Part shown: piece after piece, positions 15,430-25,757 of the stretch | How the letters are laid out: each line of letters starts with the position of its first letter | How positions within the stretch are numbered: position 1 is the stretch's first letter | The notes under the pieces: model-generated | Database searches by the model: none | Seen by the model: only the letters and a program-made list of their open reading frames with translations | Told to the model about the DNA's origin: nothing | Made by a program: the position numbers and the translations under genes | Source of the DNA: Arsukibacterium sp. UBA5043 | GTDB taxonomy: Bacteria; Pseudomonadota; Gammaproteobacteria; Enterobacterales; Alteromonadaceae | Reading direction: 5' to 3' | Length of the DNA stretch: 64,000 nucleotides | Assembly (NCBI GenBank): GCA_002415085.1 | Contig: DIBV01000007.1 | Coordinates: 1 to 64,000 of the forward strand

Positions 15430-15906
15430 ATGCGCGTGAAAAAAGTTCTGCTTGTTTGTTTAGGGAATATTTGTCGTTCGCCAACCGCGCATGCGGTACT
15501 TAAGCACAAAGCATTGCAACAGCGACTTGATATTGAAATTGATTCTGCCGGAACCAGTGCCTCACACCGCGGCGATCGGCCAGACAGTCGCAGCATCGAA
15601 GCGGGTATTGCCAGAGGATACAATTTTACCGGCCTTTACTCACGACCGGTATTTGAGCAGGATTTCGCCGATTTTGATCTCATTCTGGCAATGGATAATG
15701 AAAATATTGCTGAATTAAAACGCCGTTGTCCGCCGGAACATCAGCATAAAATAAAATTATTTCTATCATTTCATCCGGAATATCCTGCTATAGATGAAGT
15801 ACCCGATCCGTATTACAGTGGCAGCAGAGGTTTTGAGCTGGTGCTGGATTTAATTGAACAATCTTGTGATAAATTAATTATGGCTGCTGAGTTTCAGGTT
15901 AAATAG
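15430..15906 (+). CDS. Low-molecular-weight protein-tyrosine phosphatase
   Basis: A 158-residue cytoplasmic enzyme with the P-loop CLGNICRSP at the N-terminus (nucleophile Cys10, Arg16) and the general-acid aspartate in VPDPYYSG. It hydrolyses phosphotyrosine on proteins. In bacteria, members such as Wzb regulate polysaccharide-export kinases; no such kinase is in this window. AAGGAGC precedes the ATG. It shares a divergent promoter region with the csgD-like gene, which may link it to matrix control, but it could equally be a free-standing household phosphatase. Confidence 0.93.
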   Translation: MRVKKVLLVCLGNICRSPTAHAVLKHKALQQRLDIEIDSAGTSASHRGDRPDSRSIEAGIARGYNFTGLYSRPVFEQDFADFDLILAMDNENIAELKRRCPPEHQHKIKLFLSFHPEYPAIDEVPDPYYSGSRGFELVLDLIEQSCDKLIMAAEFQVK

Positions 15907-16034
15907 TGGTTTCGTTCCGCTTATGCCGATTAAGCCGGTATTAGAGCGAAAAACTCTGAGTTCGGCATTGAATTTACGTCCGGAAGTCTATAACTTGGCA
16001 TCGTTTATTTAATTCAACGTATAGGAAACACATC

Positions 16035-17384
16035 GTGACCACCTGGACGCCAGATAGCTGGCGAGCTCTGCCGATACAACAACAACCGTCTTATCAGGAT
16101 CCGCATTTACTCGCGCAAATTGAAAAACAGTTGCACCGTTATCCACCTTTGGTTTTTGCACAGGAAACCAGAGATTTACATACGCAGTTAGGACAGGTTG
16201 CTAATGGCGAAGGATTTTTATTGCAAGGAGGGGATTGTGCCGAAAGCTTCAATGACTTTAATGCGCCCAAAATTCGTGACACCTTTAAAGTGCTGTTGCA
16301 AATGGCGGTGGTATTAACTTACGCGGGGGGGTTACCTGTTGTTAAAGTTGCCCGAATGGCCGGCCAGTACGCTAAACCTCGTTCCAGTGATCTTGAAACG
16401 ATAAACAACGTCACGCTACCAAGTTACCGTGGCGATATTGTAAATAGTTTTGAGTTTACTGAGGCTGCGCGCCAACCGGATCCTAACCGGCTGGTGACCG
16501 CGTATCATCATTCTGCTGCTACCCTGAATCTGCTCAGGGCGTTTGCTCAGGGGGGGTTAGCTGATCTGCATCAGGTCAGTAAATGGAACATGGGTTTTGT
16601 TGAGTCTAACCCATTAAAAGATCGTTATCATAACGTGGCCCAGCGTATCCAGGAGGCTTTGCGTTTTATGGAGATTTGCGGGATTACTGCGCAAAACTCG
16701 CCCTCTATTCGTGAGACGCAGCTTTATACCTCACACGAAGCCTTATTACTCAATTACGAGGAAGCATTAACCCGGCGCGATTCACTCACCGGTGACTGGT
16801 ATGACTGCTCTGCGCATATGGTCTGGATTGGTGAGCGCACCCGTCAGTTGGATCACGCCCATCTGGAGTTTTTCCGGGGTATTCATAATCCAGTAGGGGT
16901 TAAAATCGGCCCTGGTATGCAAGCCGATGAGTTAATCAGACTGATTGATGCATTAAATCCAACTAACACGCCTGGCAGATTAACATTGATCACCAGAATG
17001 GGTGCTGACAAGCTGGCCGATAAATTACCAGCGTTGGTACGTAAAGTTAAGCAGGAAGGGCGTAGCGTGGTCTGGAGTTCCGACCCGATGCATGGTAATA
17101 CAGTGAAGGCCAGCAACGATTTTAAAACCCGGGACTTTGAAGCGATTTTACGGGAAATTCGAAATTTCTTTGCGGTTCACAAAGCTGAGGGTACTCATGC
17201 AGGGGGCATTCATCTGGAGATGACAGGTGAACATGTTACCGAGTGTACCGGAGGCGCCTATGGTTTAAGCGAGCATGACCTAAGTAAGCGCTATTTTACC
17301 CAATGTGATCCACGGTTAAACGCCGACCAGGTGCTGGAGCTGGCTTTTTTAATTGCAGATACCTTGAGCGCCAGCCGCAAATAA
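16035..17384 (+). CDS. Class II 3-deoxy-7-phosphoheptulonate (DAHP) synthase
   Basis: A 449-residue protein of the plant-like class II family; it begins [17 protein letters not shown], as these enzymes do. GGDCAESF holds the metal-binding cysteine, and [12 protein letters not shown] near the C-terminus provides further metal ligands. It condenses PEP with erythrose 4-phosphate, the first step of the shikimate pathway. Start GTG 16035 has AGGAAA upstream. The neighbouring ppsR and ppsA control and make PEP, one of its substrates. Class II enzymes may replace or add to AroF/G/H; no other DAHP synthase is in the window. Confidence 0.95.
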   Translation: MTTWTPDSWRALPIQQQPSYQDPHLLAQIEKQLHRYPPLVFAQETRDLHTQLGQVANGEGFLLQGGDCAESFNDFNAPKIRDTFKVLLQMAVVLTYAGGLPVVKVARMAGQYAKPRSSDLETINNVTLPSYRGDIVNSFEFTEAARQPDPNRLVTAYHHSAATLNLLRAFAQGGLADLHQVSKWNMGFVESNPLKDRYHNVAQRIQEALRFMEICGITAQNSPSIRETQLYTSHEALLLNYEEALTRRDSLTGDWYDCSAHMVWIGERTRQLDHAHLEFFRGIHNPVGVKIGPGMQADELIRLIDALNPTNTPGRLTLITRMGADKLADKLPALVRKVKQEGRSVVWSSDPMHGNTVKASNDFKTRDFEAILREIRNFFAVHKAEGTHAGGIHLEMTGEHVTECTGGAYGLSEHDLSKRYFTQCDPRLNADQVLELAFLIADTLSASRK

Positions 17385-17432
17385 TCACTGCAACCGAATG
17401 ACTTTCGCAATTATACCGTGTTAAAAAATAAA

Positions 17433-17451
17433 CAGGCCCGCAGCGGGCCTG
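17433..17451. terminator. Terminator between DAHP synthase and ppsR
   Basis: A GC-rich inverted repeat (CAGGCCCGC / GCGGGCCTG) is followed on the minus strand by a T-rich run (TTTATTTTTT). It fits best as the ppsR terminator and may also stop the converging DAHP synthase transcript. Confidence 0.85.
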
Positions 17452-17452
17452 A

Positions 17453-18262
17453 TTAATATTTGTGGCGTTTTAATCCTGTTTTGGCAATAATTTTGGCTGA
17501 GATTTCCTCAATAGACAGATGCGTTGAATTAAGAAAGGGGATTTGCTCTTGCCGGTATAGTGCCTCTACTTCATTTAATTCTGCAGCACATTGCCGGATG
17601 GATGCGTACCTGCTGTCAGGCCGGCGTTGTTGCCGGATCTGACTCAGTCGTTCAGCGGTAATACTTAACCCAAACAACTTATCTTTATTTCGCATCAATT
17701 CAGGTGGCAAGCGCAGCGCTTGCATGTCTTCTTCCACAAATGGGTAGTTGGCAGCCTTAATGCCGTATTGTAAGGCCAGATAAAGGCTGGTAGGAGTTTT
17801 GCCAGAGCGGCTTACGCCGACCAGAATAATGTCTGCCTGGTCAAAATTCTTCATATTGGCACCATCATCATTAGCCAGCGAAAAATTTACGGCGTCAATT
17901 CGAAAATCATAGGTTTTTTCATGCATGCTGTGGGTGCGGTGGGTTTTAGGAACGGGTGCAATGCCTAACTCGCGCTGAATCGGTTCAACGAAAGTGTTCA
18001 AGAAGTCATAACAAATACCGTCACTGCTATTAATAATGTGCCGTAAATTATCGTCGACAAACGTTTGGAAAATAAGAGGTTTTACTCCCGTTGTTTTATA
18101 CCGATCATTAATTCTCTGCTTCACCTGTAATGCCATATCAGTTGATTCCACAAAAGGTATCGTAATATGCTCAAATTGTGCAGGAAAAAGAGTAAGTAAG
18201 GCATGGCCAAATACCTCTGCAGTAATGGCGGTTCCATCAGATATGTAGAAAGCTGTCCGCAA
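17453..18262 (-). CDS. ppsR: PEP synthase regulatory protein (bifunctional kinase/pyrophosphorylase, DUF299)
   Basis: I start at TTG 18262 (269 residues), which has TTGGAG six bases upstream; the longer TTG at 18274 would overlap that site. The protein begins RTAFYISDGTAITAE, the family N-terminus, and carries a P-loop GVSRSGKTPTS about residues 150-160. PpsR inactivates PEP synthase by ADP-dependent phosphorylation of an active-site threonine and reactivates it by Pi-dependent dephosphorylation. It is divergent from its target ppsA, as in E. coli, with a 137-base shared promoter region. Confidence 0.95.
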   Translation of the reverse strand: MRTAFYISDGTAITAEVFGHALLTLFPAQFEHITIPFVESTDMALQVKQRINDRYKTTGVKPLIFQTFVDDNLRHIINSSDGICYDFLNTFVEPIQRELGIAPVPKTHRTHSMHEKTYDFRIDAVNFSLANDDGANMKNFDQADIILVGVSRSGKTPTSLYLALQYGIKAANYPFVEEDMQALRLPPELMRNKDKLFGLSITAERLSQIRQQRRPDSRYASIRQCAAELNEVEALYRQEQIPFLNSTHLSIEEISAKIIAKTGLKRHKY

Positions 18263-18399
18263 GGTAATCTCCAATTTGTTGTTATAAAATTACATGAAAA
18301 TTAAGGTTTTAATTAATCTCAGCCAGAGTGTAAAATCAATACGCTATGTAATGCTGCTGGTAAGCTTACACGCCCTTCAACAAAAAATGGAGACGAACT

Positions 18400-20778
18400 G
18401 TGCAAGAATTTGTGATTTGGTATGAAAAGCTGGGTATGCATGATGTGGATCGGGTAGGGGGTAAAAATGCTTCCCTAGGTGAAATGATCAGTAACCTGGC
18501 CAATGCCGGGGTGCAGGTACCGGGTGGATTTGCCACTACAGCGGATGCCTTCAATCAGTTTCTTGAACAAAGCGGTGTGAACGAGCGCATTTATCAGTTA
18601 CTTGATGGCTTGGATGTTGATGATGTTACTGCGCTGAGCAAAGCCGGTGCCCAAATTCGGCAATGGGTAATTGAAACACCATTTCAACCCGAGTTAGAAC
18701 AGGCCATTCAGGCCGCTTATCAGCAATTACATGCTGATCCGACGCACGACGTGTCTTTTGCTGTTCGCTCCTCTGCTACAGCTGAAGATATGCCTGATGC
18801 CTCTTTTGCGGGGCAGCAGGAAACGTTTTTAAATGTTCGCGGATATGATGCGGTCATTACCGCAATAAAACATGTATTTGCGTCTTTATTTAATGACCGG
18901 GCCATTTCATACCGGGTGCATCAGGGATACGATCACCGTGGCGTCGCCCTATCCGCTGGCGTGCAGAAAATGGTGCGCTCTGATATTGCTTCATCGGGTG
19001 TAATGTTCAGTATTGACACTGAATCAGGCTTTGAAGATGTGGTGTTTATTACCTCGTCGTATGGCCTTGGTGAAATGGTGGTACAAGGTGCCGTAAATCC
19101 TGATGAGTTTTATGTTCATAAACCGACATTGGCAGCAGGTCGGCCTGCAGTAGTGAAACGGAATTTGGGCAGTAAAAAAGTTGAAATGGTGTATTCAGCA
19201 GAGCAACAGCATGGCAAGCAAGTAAAAATTGTTGATATTAGTTCTGAGCGCAGCCAGCAGTTCTCTCTGACAGATGCTGAAGTTACTGAGTTGGCCAAGC
19301 AGGCTGTGATTATTGCCAACCACTATGGTCGGGCAATGGACATTGAGTGGGCGAAAGACGGTAATGATGGCAGGTTATATATCGTGCAAGCGCGACCTGA
19401 AACAGTAAAAAGCCGCGAAGACAGTAACAGTATGGAGCGTTTTCAGTTGCAAGGTACGGCGCCAGTGCTGGTAGAGGGGCGGGCGATTGGCCAGCGGATT
19501 GGTGCTGGCACCGCTAAGGTGCTCAAAGGCATTGAGCAGATGGATCAAATTCAGCCAGGTGATGTGCTGGTAACGGATATGACCGATCCCGACTGGGAGC
19601 CAATTATGAAGCGCGCTTCTGCCATCGTAACCAACCGGGGCGGTCGCACCTGTCATGCGGCAATTATTGCCAGAGAATTGGGCATCCCTGCTGTAGTGGG
19701 ATGTGGCGATGCCACCAATAAACTAAAAACGGGTCAGCAAGTTACCGTATCGTGCGCCGAGGGCGATACCGGATTTATCTACGATGGTAAACTTGAATAT
19801 AAAGTTGTCAGCAGCCGGGTAGACCAGATGCCGGCACTGGATTTAAAGATTATGATGAATGTGGGCAACCCGGAGCGGGCGTTCTCTTTTGCCAAATTAC
19901 CTCACGCCGGTATCGGTCTGGCCCGGTTGGAATTTATTATCAACCGGATGATTGGCGTACATCCAAAAGCGCTGCTGAACTTTGATGCCCAGACACCTGA
20001 GCTTAAAGCAACCATCAGTGAAATGATTGCAGGCTATAGCGATCCGGTTGAGTTTTACATTGCCAAGCTGACTGAAGGCATTGCCACGCTGGCATGTGCT
20101 TTTGCACCACAAAAAGTTATCGTGCGGATGTCTGACTTTAAATCAAATGAATATGCCAACCTGGTTGGCGGTCGTCAGTACGAACCGCATGAAGAAAACC
20201 CGATGATTGGTTTTCGCGGCGCATCACGCTATATATCAAAAGACTTCCGAGATTGTTTTGCTTTAGAAGTTGAAGCGTTAAAACGGGTTCGCAATATTAT
20301 GGGTTTTACCAATGTTGAGGTAATGATCCCGTTCGTTCGGACGTTGGAAGAAGCATCAGCCGTTATTGAATTGTTGGCAGAACATGGCCTTAAGCGTGGC
20401 GAAAATGGCCTGCGGGTCATCATGATGTGTGAACTGCCATCCAATGCATTACTGGCAGAAGAATTTCTGGAGTACTTCGATGGGTTTTCAATTGGTTCAA
20501 ACGATTTAACCCAGTTAACCCTGGGGCTGGATCGGGACAGTGGCCTCATTGCCCACTTATTTGATGAGCGAAATCCGGCAATATATAAGTTGCTGGAGAT
20601 GGCGATTAAAACCTGTAAGGCTAAAGGCAAGTATATTGGTATTTGTGGTCAGGGACCTTCAGATCATGAAGATTTCGCTGCCTGGTTAATGCAACAGGGT
20701 ATTGACAGTGTATCGTTAAACCCCGATACGGTATTAGAAACCTGGCTATACCTGGCAGAGAAGTTTGGCAAGCACTAA
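18400..20778 (+). CDS. ppsA: Phosphoenolpyruvate synthase
   Basis: The 792 residues equal the family length. The N-terminal ATP-grasp domain contains [21 protein letters not shown] fragments, the swivelling domain has GGRTCHAAI with catalytic His419, and the C-terminal TIM barrel carries the PEP/pyruvate site ([17 protein letters not shown]). It converts pyruvate and ATP to PEP, AMP and phosphate for gluconeogenesis. Start GTG 18400 has GGAGAC upstream. The T of the conserved GGRTCH motif is the usual target of PpsR, which is encoded divergently. A strong terminator follows. Confidence 0.97.
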   Translation: MQEFVIWYEKLGMHDVDRVGGKNASLGEMISNLANAGVQVPGGFATTADAFNQFLEQSGVNERIYQLLDGLDVDDVTALSKAGAQIRQWVIETPFQPELEQAIQAAYQQLHADPTHDVSFAVRSSATAEDMPDASFAGQQETFLNVRGYDAVITAIKHVFASLFNDRAISYRVHQGYDHRGVALSAGVQKMVRSDIASSGVMFSIDTESGFEDVVFITSSYGLGEMVVQGAVNPDEFYVHKPTLAAGRPAVVKRNLGSKKVEMVYSAEQQHGKQVKIVDISSERSQQFSLTDAEVTELAKQAVIIANHYGRAMDIEWAKDGNDGRLYIVQARPETVKSREDSNSMERFQLQGTAPVLVEGRAIGQRIGAGTAKVLKGIEQMDQIQPGDVLVTDMTDPDWEPIMKRASAIVTNRGGRTCHAAIIARELGIPAVVGCGDATNKLKTGQQVTVSCAEGDTGFIYDGKLEYKVVSSRVDQMPALDLKIMMNVGNPERAFSFAKLPHAGIGLARLEFIINRMIGVHPKALLNFDAQTPELKATISEMIAGYSDPVEFYIAKLTEGIATLACAFAPQKVIVRMSDFKSNEYANLVGGRQYEPHEENPMIGFRGASRYISKDFRDCFALEVEALKRVRNIMGFTNVEVMIPFVRTLEEASAVIELLAEHGLKRGENGLRVIMMCELPSNALLAEEFLEYFDGFSIGSNDLTQLTLGLDRDSGLIAHLFDERNPAIYKLLEMAIKTCKAKGKYIGICGQGPSDHEDFAAWLMQQGIDSVSLNPDTVLETWLYLAEKFGKH

Positions 20779-20793
20779 CGGTATTTTATCTTA

Positions 20794-20824
20794 AAAAGCC
20801 CCGCCTCGCGGGGCTTTTTATTTG
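20794..20824 (+). terminator. Rho-independent terminator of ppsA
   Basis: A perfect 11-base stem (AAAAGCCCCGC / GCGGGGCTTTT) with loop CTC is followed by a T-rich tail. Confidence 0.95.
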
Positions 20825-20983
20825 TTGCTGCGGGCGACACCATTTGATCGATGAAATTTGGTTAAAAAACCACTAATCATGCGGTGCTGTTACTGGCAAA
20901 CATAGCTATTCGCCTGATGTTATGGCAAATTAACGCTAATTTATAATAAACAAATCCAACAACAATAATTACAGGGGAAGCTA

Positions 20984-22519
20984 ATGGAAGCCTTGGTCAG
21001 CACTGTTAATAGTATTATCTGGAGTCCGGCACTGATATTTCTGTGTCTTGGCGCTGGTTTATTTTATTCGATAATTACCCGTTTTGCTCAGGTTCGGCAC
21101 TTTAAGGAAATGTGCAAGTTGCTGTTTAGCGGCAACGAATCAGATAAAGGTATTTCATCATTTCAGGCATTGGCTGTGTCATTATCAGGCCGGGTTGGGG
21201 TAGGCAATATTGCCGGGGTTGCGGCCGCGATCGGTTTTGGTGGTCCTGGAGCAGTATTCTGGATGTGGGTAGTGGCGTTTCTCGGCGCGAGTACGGCTTA
21301 TGCAGAGTCAACGCTCGGTCAGGTCTATAAAGTTGAAGAAGACGGCCAGTATCGTGGTGGCCCGGCATACTATTTTGAGCGCTGTCTGGGCCAGAAATGG
21401 TTGGCGATTCTATTTGCGGTGTCAGCCATTATTGCTTGTGGCGTGTTTTTGCCAGGTGTGCAGGCTAATGCCGTTGGCAATGCGTTTACCCAGGTATTCG
21501 GTGAAGGCAATATGGTGGTGACCAGTTTCGGTGAAGTGGGTACTTTTAAGTTAGTCGCGTTGGCAATAATCCTGATTGTATTAGCGTTTATTATTTTTGG
21601 TGGCATTAAACGTATTGCGCATTTTACTCAGATTGTCGTGCCCTTTATGGCACTGGGTTACATCGTAATGGCACTGATTGTGGTTTTTCTTAATCTGGAT
21701 AAAGTGCCGGGTATATTCAGTTTAATTATCTCGGACGCGTTTACCGCGCAGGCCGGCATGGGCGCAGCGATTGGCTGGGGTGTAAAAAGAGGTATTTACT
21801 CTAATGAAGCAGGTCAGGGCACCGGGCCGCATGCCGCCGCTGCAGCAGAGGTTGACCATCCGGCACAGCAAGGCCTGGTTCAGGCATTTTCTGTTTACGT
21901 CGACACTTTATTTGTCTGCACCGCGACAGCATTAATGATTCTGATTACCTCACAATATAATATTCAGACAGAAGACTTTAACGCTGCCACCGGCGCAGGA
22001 AGCATTATTGTCCAGAATATTGATACCGCAACTGAGGTGGCCTCACCTGCCTTTACCCAAATGGCCTTAAACAGTGTATTTGGTCAGTTTGGTCAGGCTT
22101 TTGTTGGCGTAGCGATTTTCTTTTTCGCTTTTACCACTATTCTGGCGTATTACTATATTGCCGAAACCAACGTGTCATATCTAAATCGTTACTTTAAGGG
22201 CACTATTCCGCTGGTGCTGGTTAAAGTAGTCATTATGGCGATGGTGGCCTATGGCATGGTTAACAGCTCTGGCTACATTTGGGGTATTGGCGACATTGGG
22301 GTGGGCTTAATGGCCTGGATTAACATTCTGGGAATTCTTGCCATTTTCTTTGTAGCTAAGCCCGCTATCCTATGTTTACGTGATTATGAAGATCAAAAGA
22401 AAGCGGGTGGTCCGGTGACTTTCGATCCCGTGAAACTGGGCATAAAAAATGCGACGTTCTGGGAAAAACGGCTGGCAGATCAGCAAGCGCTCAAATCGTC
22501 AGACGCAAAGATAAAATAA
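20984..22519 (+). CDS. Alanine/glycine:cation symporter (AGCS) family protein
   Basis: A 511-residue inner-membrane transporter with about 10-11 hydrophobic helices. The family signature GVKRGIYSNEAGQGTGPHAAA lies about residues 265-285, and an N-terminal SLSGRVGVGNIAGVA motif is present. AGCS carriers import alanine or glycine with Na+. AGGGGAAG precedes the ATG. The gene is monocistronic between two terminators. The AGCS family also includes carriers for other neutral amino acids, so the substrate is not certain. Confidence 0.95.
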   Translation: MEALVSTVNSIIWSPALIFLCLGAGLFYSIITRFAQVRHFKEMCKLLFSGNESDKGISSFQALAVSLSGRVGVGNIAGVAAAIGFGGPGAVFWMWVVAFLGASTAYAESTLGQVYKVEEDGQYRGGPAYYFERCLGQKWLAILFAVSAIIACGVFLPGVQANAVGNAFTQVFGEGNMVVTSFGEVGTFKLVALAIILIVLAFIIFGGIKRIAHFTQIVVPFMALGYIVMALIVVFLNLDKVPGIFSLIISDAFTAQAGMGAAIGWGVKRGIYSNEAGQGTGPHAAAAAEVDHPAQQGLVQAFSVYVDTLFVCTATALMILITSQYNIQTEDFNAATGAGSIIVQNIDTATEVASPAFTQMALNSVFGQFGQAFVGVAIFFFAFTTILAYYYIAETNVSYLNRYFKGTIPLVLVKVVIMAMVAYGMVNSSGYIWGIGDIGVGLMAWINILGILAIFFVAKPAILCLRDYEDQKKAGGPVTFDPVKLGIKNATFWEKRLADQQALKSSDAKIK

Positions 22520-22548
22520 ATGTCTGAACGGGAAATTGCATAAGAAAT

Positions 22549-22576
22549 GCCCGGCTTTCTAGCCGGGCTTTTTTTA
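22549..22576 (+). terminator. Rho-independent terminator of the AGCS symporter gene
   Basis: An 8-base perfect stem (GCCCGGCT / AGCCGGGC) with loop TTCT is followed by seven T residues. Confidence 0.95.
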
Positions 22577-22671
22577 TGTTTAGGCTGCAGAACTGCATTT
22601 ACTTTGCCAACTCATTGTTGGTAAACCATACTAACTGAGTGAACCAATATCATTTAAAAAAGGAGTTAATT

Positions 22672-23025
22672 ATGCAGGCAGGTAAATATCCCCTGAGTAT
22701 GCTGGCAACACTGGTAATAGGTGGTCTATTGCTGACAGGTTGTGAGCGGGAGCGGCAAAGCATTGAGGCGCCGACTGATGAAGCCGGGCTGACAATAGCT
22801 CCTGAGAAAGGGATGTATGATGATCTAAATATTACCACAGCGGTGTCAACCGCGTTACGCTCTGAGCAGCGCCTTAATAACCTGAATATTCAGGTTGAAA
22901 CCGATAAAGGCGATGTCAGGCTACATGGCGAAGTTGCCACCGAAGAACAGCGGCAACTGGCAGAATCCATCGCCAGGGGCACACCTGGCGTGCACGCAGT
23001 TAATAATGATCTAGAGGTAAAATAA
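22672..23025 (+). CDS. BON domain lipoprotein
   Basis: I start at ATG 22672 (117 residues), preceded by the strong ribosome site AAGGAG (22660-22665). A GTG at 22639 is open in frame but would put that site inside the gene. The signal peptide ends in the lipobox LLTGC (Cys24 of this start), so the protein is anchored in a membrane, probably the outer membrane. Residues about 45-117 form one BON domain (ITTAVSTALRSE, GDVRLHGEV, TPGVHAVNNDLEV), a fold thought to bind phospholipids and stabilise the envelope, as in OsmY and DolP. Those have two BON domains, this one has a single copy. Confidence 0.88.
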   Translation: MQAGKYPLSMLATLVIGGLLLTGCERERQSIEAPTDEAGLTIAPEKGMYDDLNITTAVSTALRSEQRLNNLNIQVETDKGDVRLHGEVATEEQRQLAESIARGTPGVHAVNNDLEVK

Positions 23026-23031
23026 TGATTT

Positions 23032-23060
23032 GATTAAGCGGTGCAATGCACCGCTTAATC
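23032..23060. terminator. Perfect 14-base inverted repeat between the convergent BON and ABC transporter genes
   Basis: GATTAAGCGGTGCA and its exact complement TGCACCGCTTAATC are separated by a single base. The repeat covers the stop codon of the ABC transporter gene and starts 6 bases after the BON gene. T-runs are poor, but position and symmetry suggest a bidirectional terminator. Confidence 0.7.
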
Positions 23061-24902
23061 AATACCAATAAAACCACCGGTTTGATGCGCCCACAACTGG
23101 GCGTAAATGCCACCACTGGCGATAAGTTCATTGTGGCTGCCCTGCTCGACAATATTACCTTGATCTAACACGATTAATCGGTCCATCTGAGCAATTGTTG
23201 ACAGACGATGGGCGATAGCAATGACGGTTTTGCCGTCCATCAGCTTATTTAAACTGGCCTGAATGGCGGCTTCTACTTCGGAATCGAGCGCCGAGGTCGC
23301 TTCGTCAAGAATTAAAATAGGCGCGTTTTTGAGCAGTACTCTGGCAATAGCAATCCGCTGGCGCTGACCACCGGAGAGTTTTACACCACGCTCGCCTACC
23401 TGGGCATCAAAGCCGCTATTACCTTTAGGATCGGTTAAATCACGGATAAATTCACTGGCTTCAGCTTGCTCTGCGGCTAACATCAACTCTTCTTCGGTGG
23501 CATCAGGCTTACCATAAGCAATATTCTCCCGCACAGAGCGGTGTAATAACGACGTATCCTGAGTCACCATCGCAATCTGCTGGCGCAAACTTTCCTGGCT
23601 AACGGTACTAATGTCCTGACCATCAATCAGAATATTGCCACTTTCAATATCATAGAAGCGCAGTAACAGGTTTACCAAGGTAGACTTACCCGCGCCGGAG
23701 CGGCCGACTAAACCCACTTTCTCGCCAGGTTTAATGGTTAACTCAAGCTGCTGTAATACCGCGGCTTTGCCGCCTTCGACCGCTTGTTTACCATAATTAA
23801 ACCCGACCTGTTTAAACTCAATTTTCCCCTGGGGCACGGCTAATTTACTGGCATTGGCTACATCTTTTACTTCAATAGGCCGCGATAACGTGGCAATACC
23901 ATCAGCCACGGTGCCGATATTTTCAAATAACGCGCTGACTTCCCACATAATCCACTGTGCCATACCATTTAAACGCAGAGCAAGGCTGATCGCGATAGCA
24001 ATTGCGCCCACCGTAATAGCACTGCCAGCCCATAAGTATAAAGACAAAGCTGCCACGCTAAATACCAGAAGATAGTTAAGACTTTGCACGGACACACTAA
24101 GACCGGTGGCAAGGCGCATTTGCTGGTAAACAGGCTGCAAAAAGACGTCCATACTGTCTTTGGCGTAACTTTCTTCACGATTGGTATGGGAAAACAATTT
24201 AATAGTGGTGATGTTTGTGTAGCTGTCCACGATACGGCCGGTCATTTCTGAGCGGGCATCGGCCTGTGCAGTAGACACTCGTTTAAGCCGCGGTACAAAA
24301 TAAAATTGCAGGGCGATATAGGCCAGCAGCCAGATTAACATGGGCACAATTAAGCGCAGATCGGCATCAGCAACAAAAAATAACATTGCCCCAAAATAAA
24401 CCAGAACATACACCATAACATCCAGCAATTTCATTACGGTTTCCCGCACAGAAAGTGCGGTCTGCATTACTTTTGTAGCTATGCGTCCGGCAAAGTCATT
24501 TTGATAAAAGCTGACACTCTGGCGCAGCAGGTAACGGTGCGCCAGCCATCGAATAGACATTGGATAGTTACCCAGCAGGGTTTGGTGCACGATGGCTGAG
24601 TGAATAAAGTTCATCAGCGGCAGCAGAACAAGAGTTACCAGGGCCATCCAGATCAGGGTGGTCCGTTCATCACTAAAAAAATTGTCAGGGTCATTTACCA
24701 CCAGCCAGTCAACCAACTGGCCCATAAAACTAAAAAGTGATACTTCCAAAATGGCAAGAATAGCCGAGGAAAGTGACATAAAAAGCAAAGAACGTTCCAT
24801 GCCTTTGGTATAATGGCGGCAAAATGCCAGCAAACCGCGAGGCGGCTGACCAGGCTCCGCAGCGGGGAAGGGTTTAGTAAGTCGCTCAAAAAAACGCAGC
24901 AT
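23055..24902 (-). CDS. ABC exporter, fused membrane and ATPase half-transporter
   Basis: I start at ATG 24902 (615 residues) with CAGGA seven bases upstream. The longer reading from 24941 adds 13 residues without a ribosome site. Six membrane helices span about residues 45-330; the nucleotide-binding domain follows with Walker A GRSGAGKST, signature LSGGQRQRIAIAR and Walker B ILILDEATSALD. It is a homodimerising type IV exporter like MsbA or the multidrug ABC half-transporters. The substrate cannot be read from the sequence, and no lpxK lies beside it to support MsbA itself. Confidence 0.92.
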   Translation of the reverse strand: MLRFFERLTKPFPAAEPGQPPRGLLAFCRHYTKGMERSLLFMSLSSAILAILEVSLFSFMGQLVDWLVVNDPDNFFSDERTTLIWMALVTLVLLPLMNFIHSAIVHQTLLGNYPMSIRWLAHRYLLRQSVSFYQNDFAGRIATKVMQTALSVRETVMKLLDVMVYVLVYFGAMLFFVADADLRLIVPMLIWLLAYIALQFYFVPRLKRVSTAQADARSEMTGRIVDSYTNITTIKLFSHTNREESYAKDSMDVFLQPVYQQMRLATGLSVSVQSLNYLLVFSVAALSLYLWAGSAITVGAIAIAISLALRLNGMAQWIMWEVSALFENIGTVADGIATLSRPIEVKDVANASKLAVPQGKIEFKQVGFNYGKQAVEGGKAAVLQQLELTIKPGEKVGLVGRSGAGKSTLVNLLLRFYDIESGNILIDGQDISTVSQESLRQQIAMVTQDTSLLHRSVRENIAYGKPDATEEELMLAAEQAEASEFIRDLTDPKGNSGFDAQVGERGVKLSGGQRQRIAIARVLLKNAPILILDEATSALDSEVEAAIQASLNKLMDGKTVIAIAHRLSTIAQMDRLIVLDQGNIVEQGSHNELIASGGIYAQLWAHQTGGFIGID

Positions 24903-25165
24903 GAAAAGTCCTGAATGAAGAAATGAAGTGATAGCGCGCAATATTGTACCCGAGTTTGTCGCTTTGGATCAGGCTAATCTGTTAAATGAGCTGGCAGGGC
25001 GCTGATTTCTGACAGATCACCCTGCTGCATTGTGATAGTATAACGATATATTGCAGTAGCCACGTTAAACCAGCCTGTTATAATCTGCGTAAGTTACAGC
25101 TTGGATTAATTAAGCTCAGACCCAATTTATGTTCGTTATCGTGCGCTTAATCGCTGAGAAGTAAA

Positions 25166-25747
25166 ATGACTATTAAACTTGTCACCTCCACTATTTTACC
25201 AACACCTTTTGCTGAGTTCAGACTACATGGGTTTGTTGCTGACAATGGCAAAGAGCATGTGGCTCTGACTTTGGGTGATGTTACAACAAACGAACCGCTA
25301 TTAGCGCGGGTACATTCCGAATGTTTAACCGGTGACGCCCTGTTCAGTCTGCGCTGCGATTGTGGTCCGCAGTTAGAAGCTGCGATGCGGAAAATTGCCG
25401 ATGCCGGTCGGGGCTGTATATTGTATCTGCGTCAGGAGGGGCGGGGTATTGGTCTTATCAATAAAATCCGGGCATATGCAGAGCAGGATAAAGGCCTGGA
25501 TACGGTTGAGGCTAATGAAATTCTGGGTTTCTTACCTGACATGCGGGAGTATGATATTGCTGCGCAAATGTTTGCCCAGTTAGGTATTGAGCAAATACGC
25601 TTACTGACCAATAATCCGCGCAAGTTAAAGGCATTAAGCGATGCCGGGGTCAATATCCTGGAACGCGTGCAGCATCGGGTAAAAACCACCGCCCATAGCC
25701 ATCGCTACCTGGCGACTAAAGCGGCTAAAATGGGCCATATGGAGTAA
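25166..25747 (+). CDS. ribA: GTP cyclohydrolase II, riboflavin biosynthesis
   Basis: A 193-residue stand-alone RibA (E. coli 196). The zinc ligands Cys53, Cys64 and Cys66 are in SECLTGDALFSLRCDCG, and the catalytic RQEGRGIGLINKI segment and the LLTNNPRK motif are intact. It opens the imidazole ring of GTP to give the pyrimidine precursor of riboflavin. A GAGAAG site precedes the ATG. The next gene starts 10 bases after the stop and encodes a flavoprotein, so a shared transcript is likely. I see no FMN riboswitch fold in the 263 bases upstream, though I could not test this. Confidence 0.96.
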   Translation: MTIKLVTSTILPTPFAEFRLHGFVADNGKEHVALTLGDVTTNEPLLARVHSECLTGDALFSLRCDCGPQLEAAMRKIADAGRGCILYLRQEGRGIGLINKIRAYAEQDKGLDTVEANEILGFLPDMREYDIAAQMFAQLGIEQIRLLTNNPRKLKALSDAGVNILERVQHRVKTTAHSHRYLATKAAKMGHME

Positions 25748-25757
25748 CGAACCGCTA

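Noticed and set aside
24903-25165. FMN riboswitch upstream of ribA
   Set aside because: I could not recognise the conserved RFN-element core sequences, and single ribA genes often lack one.
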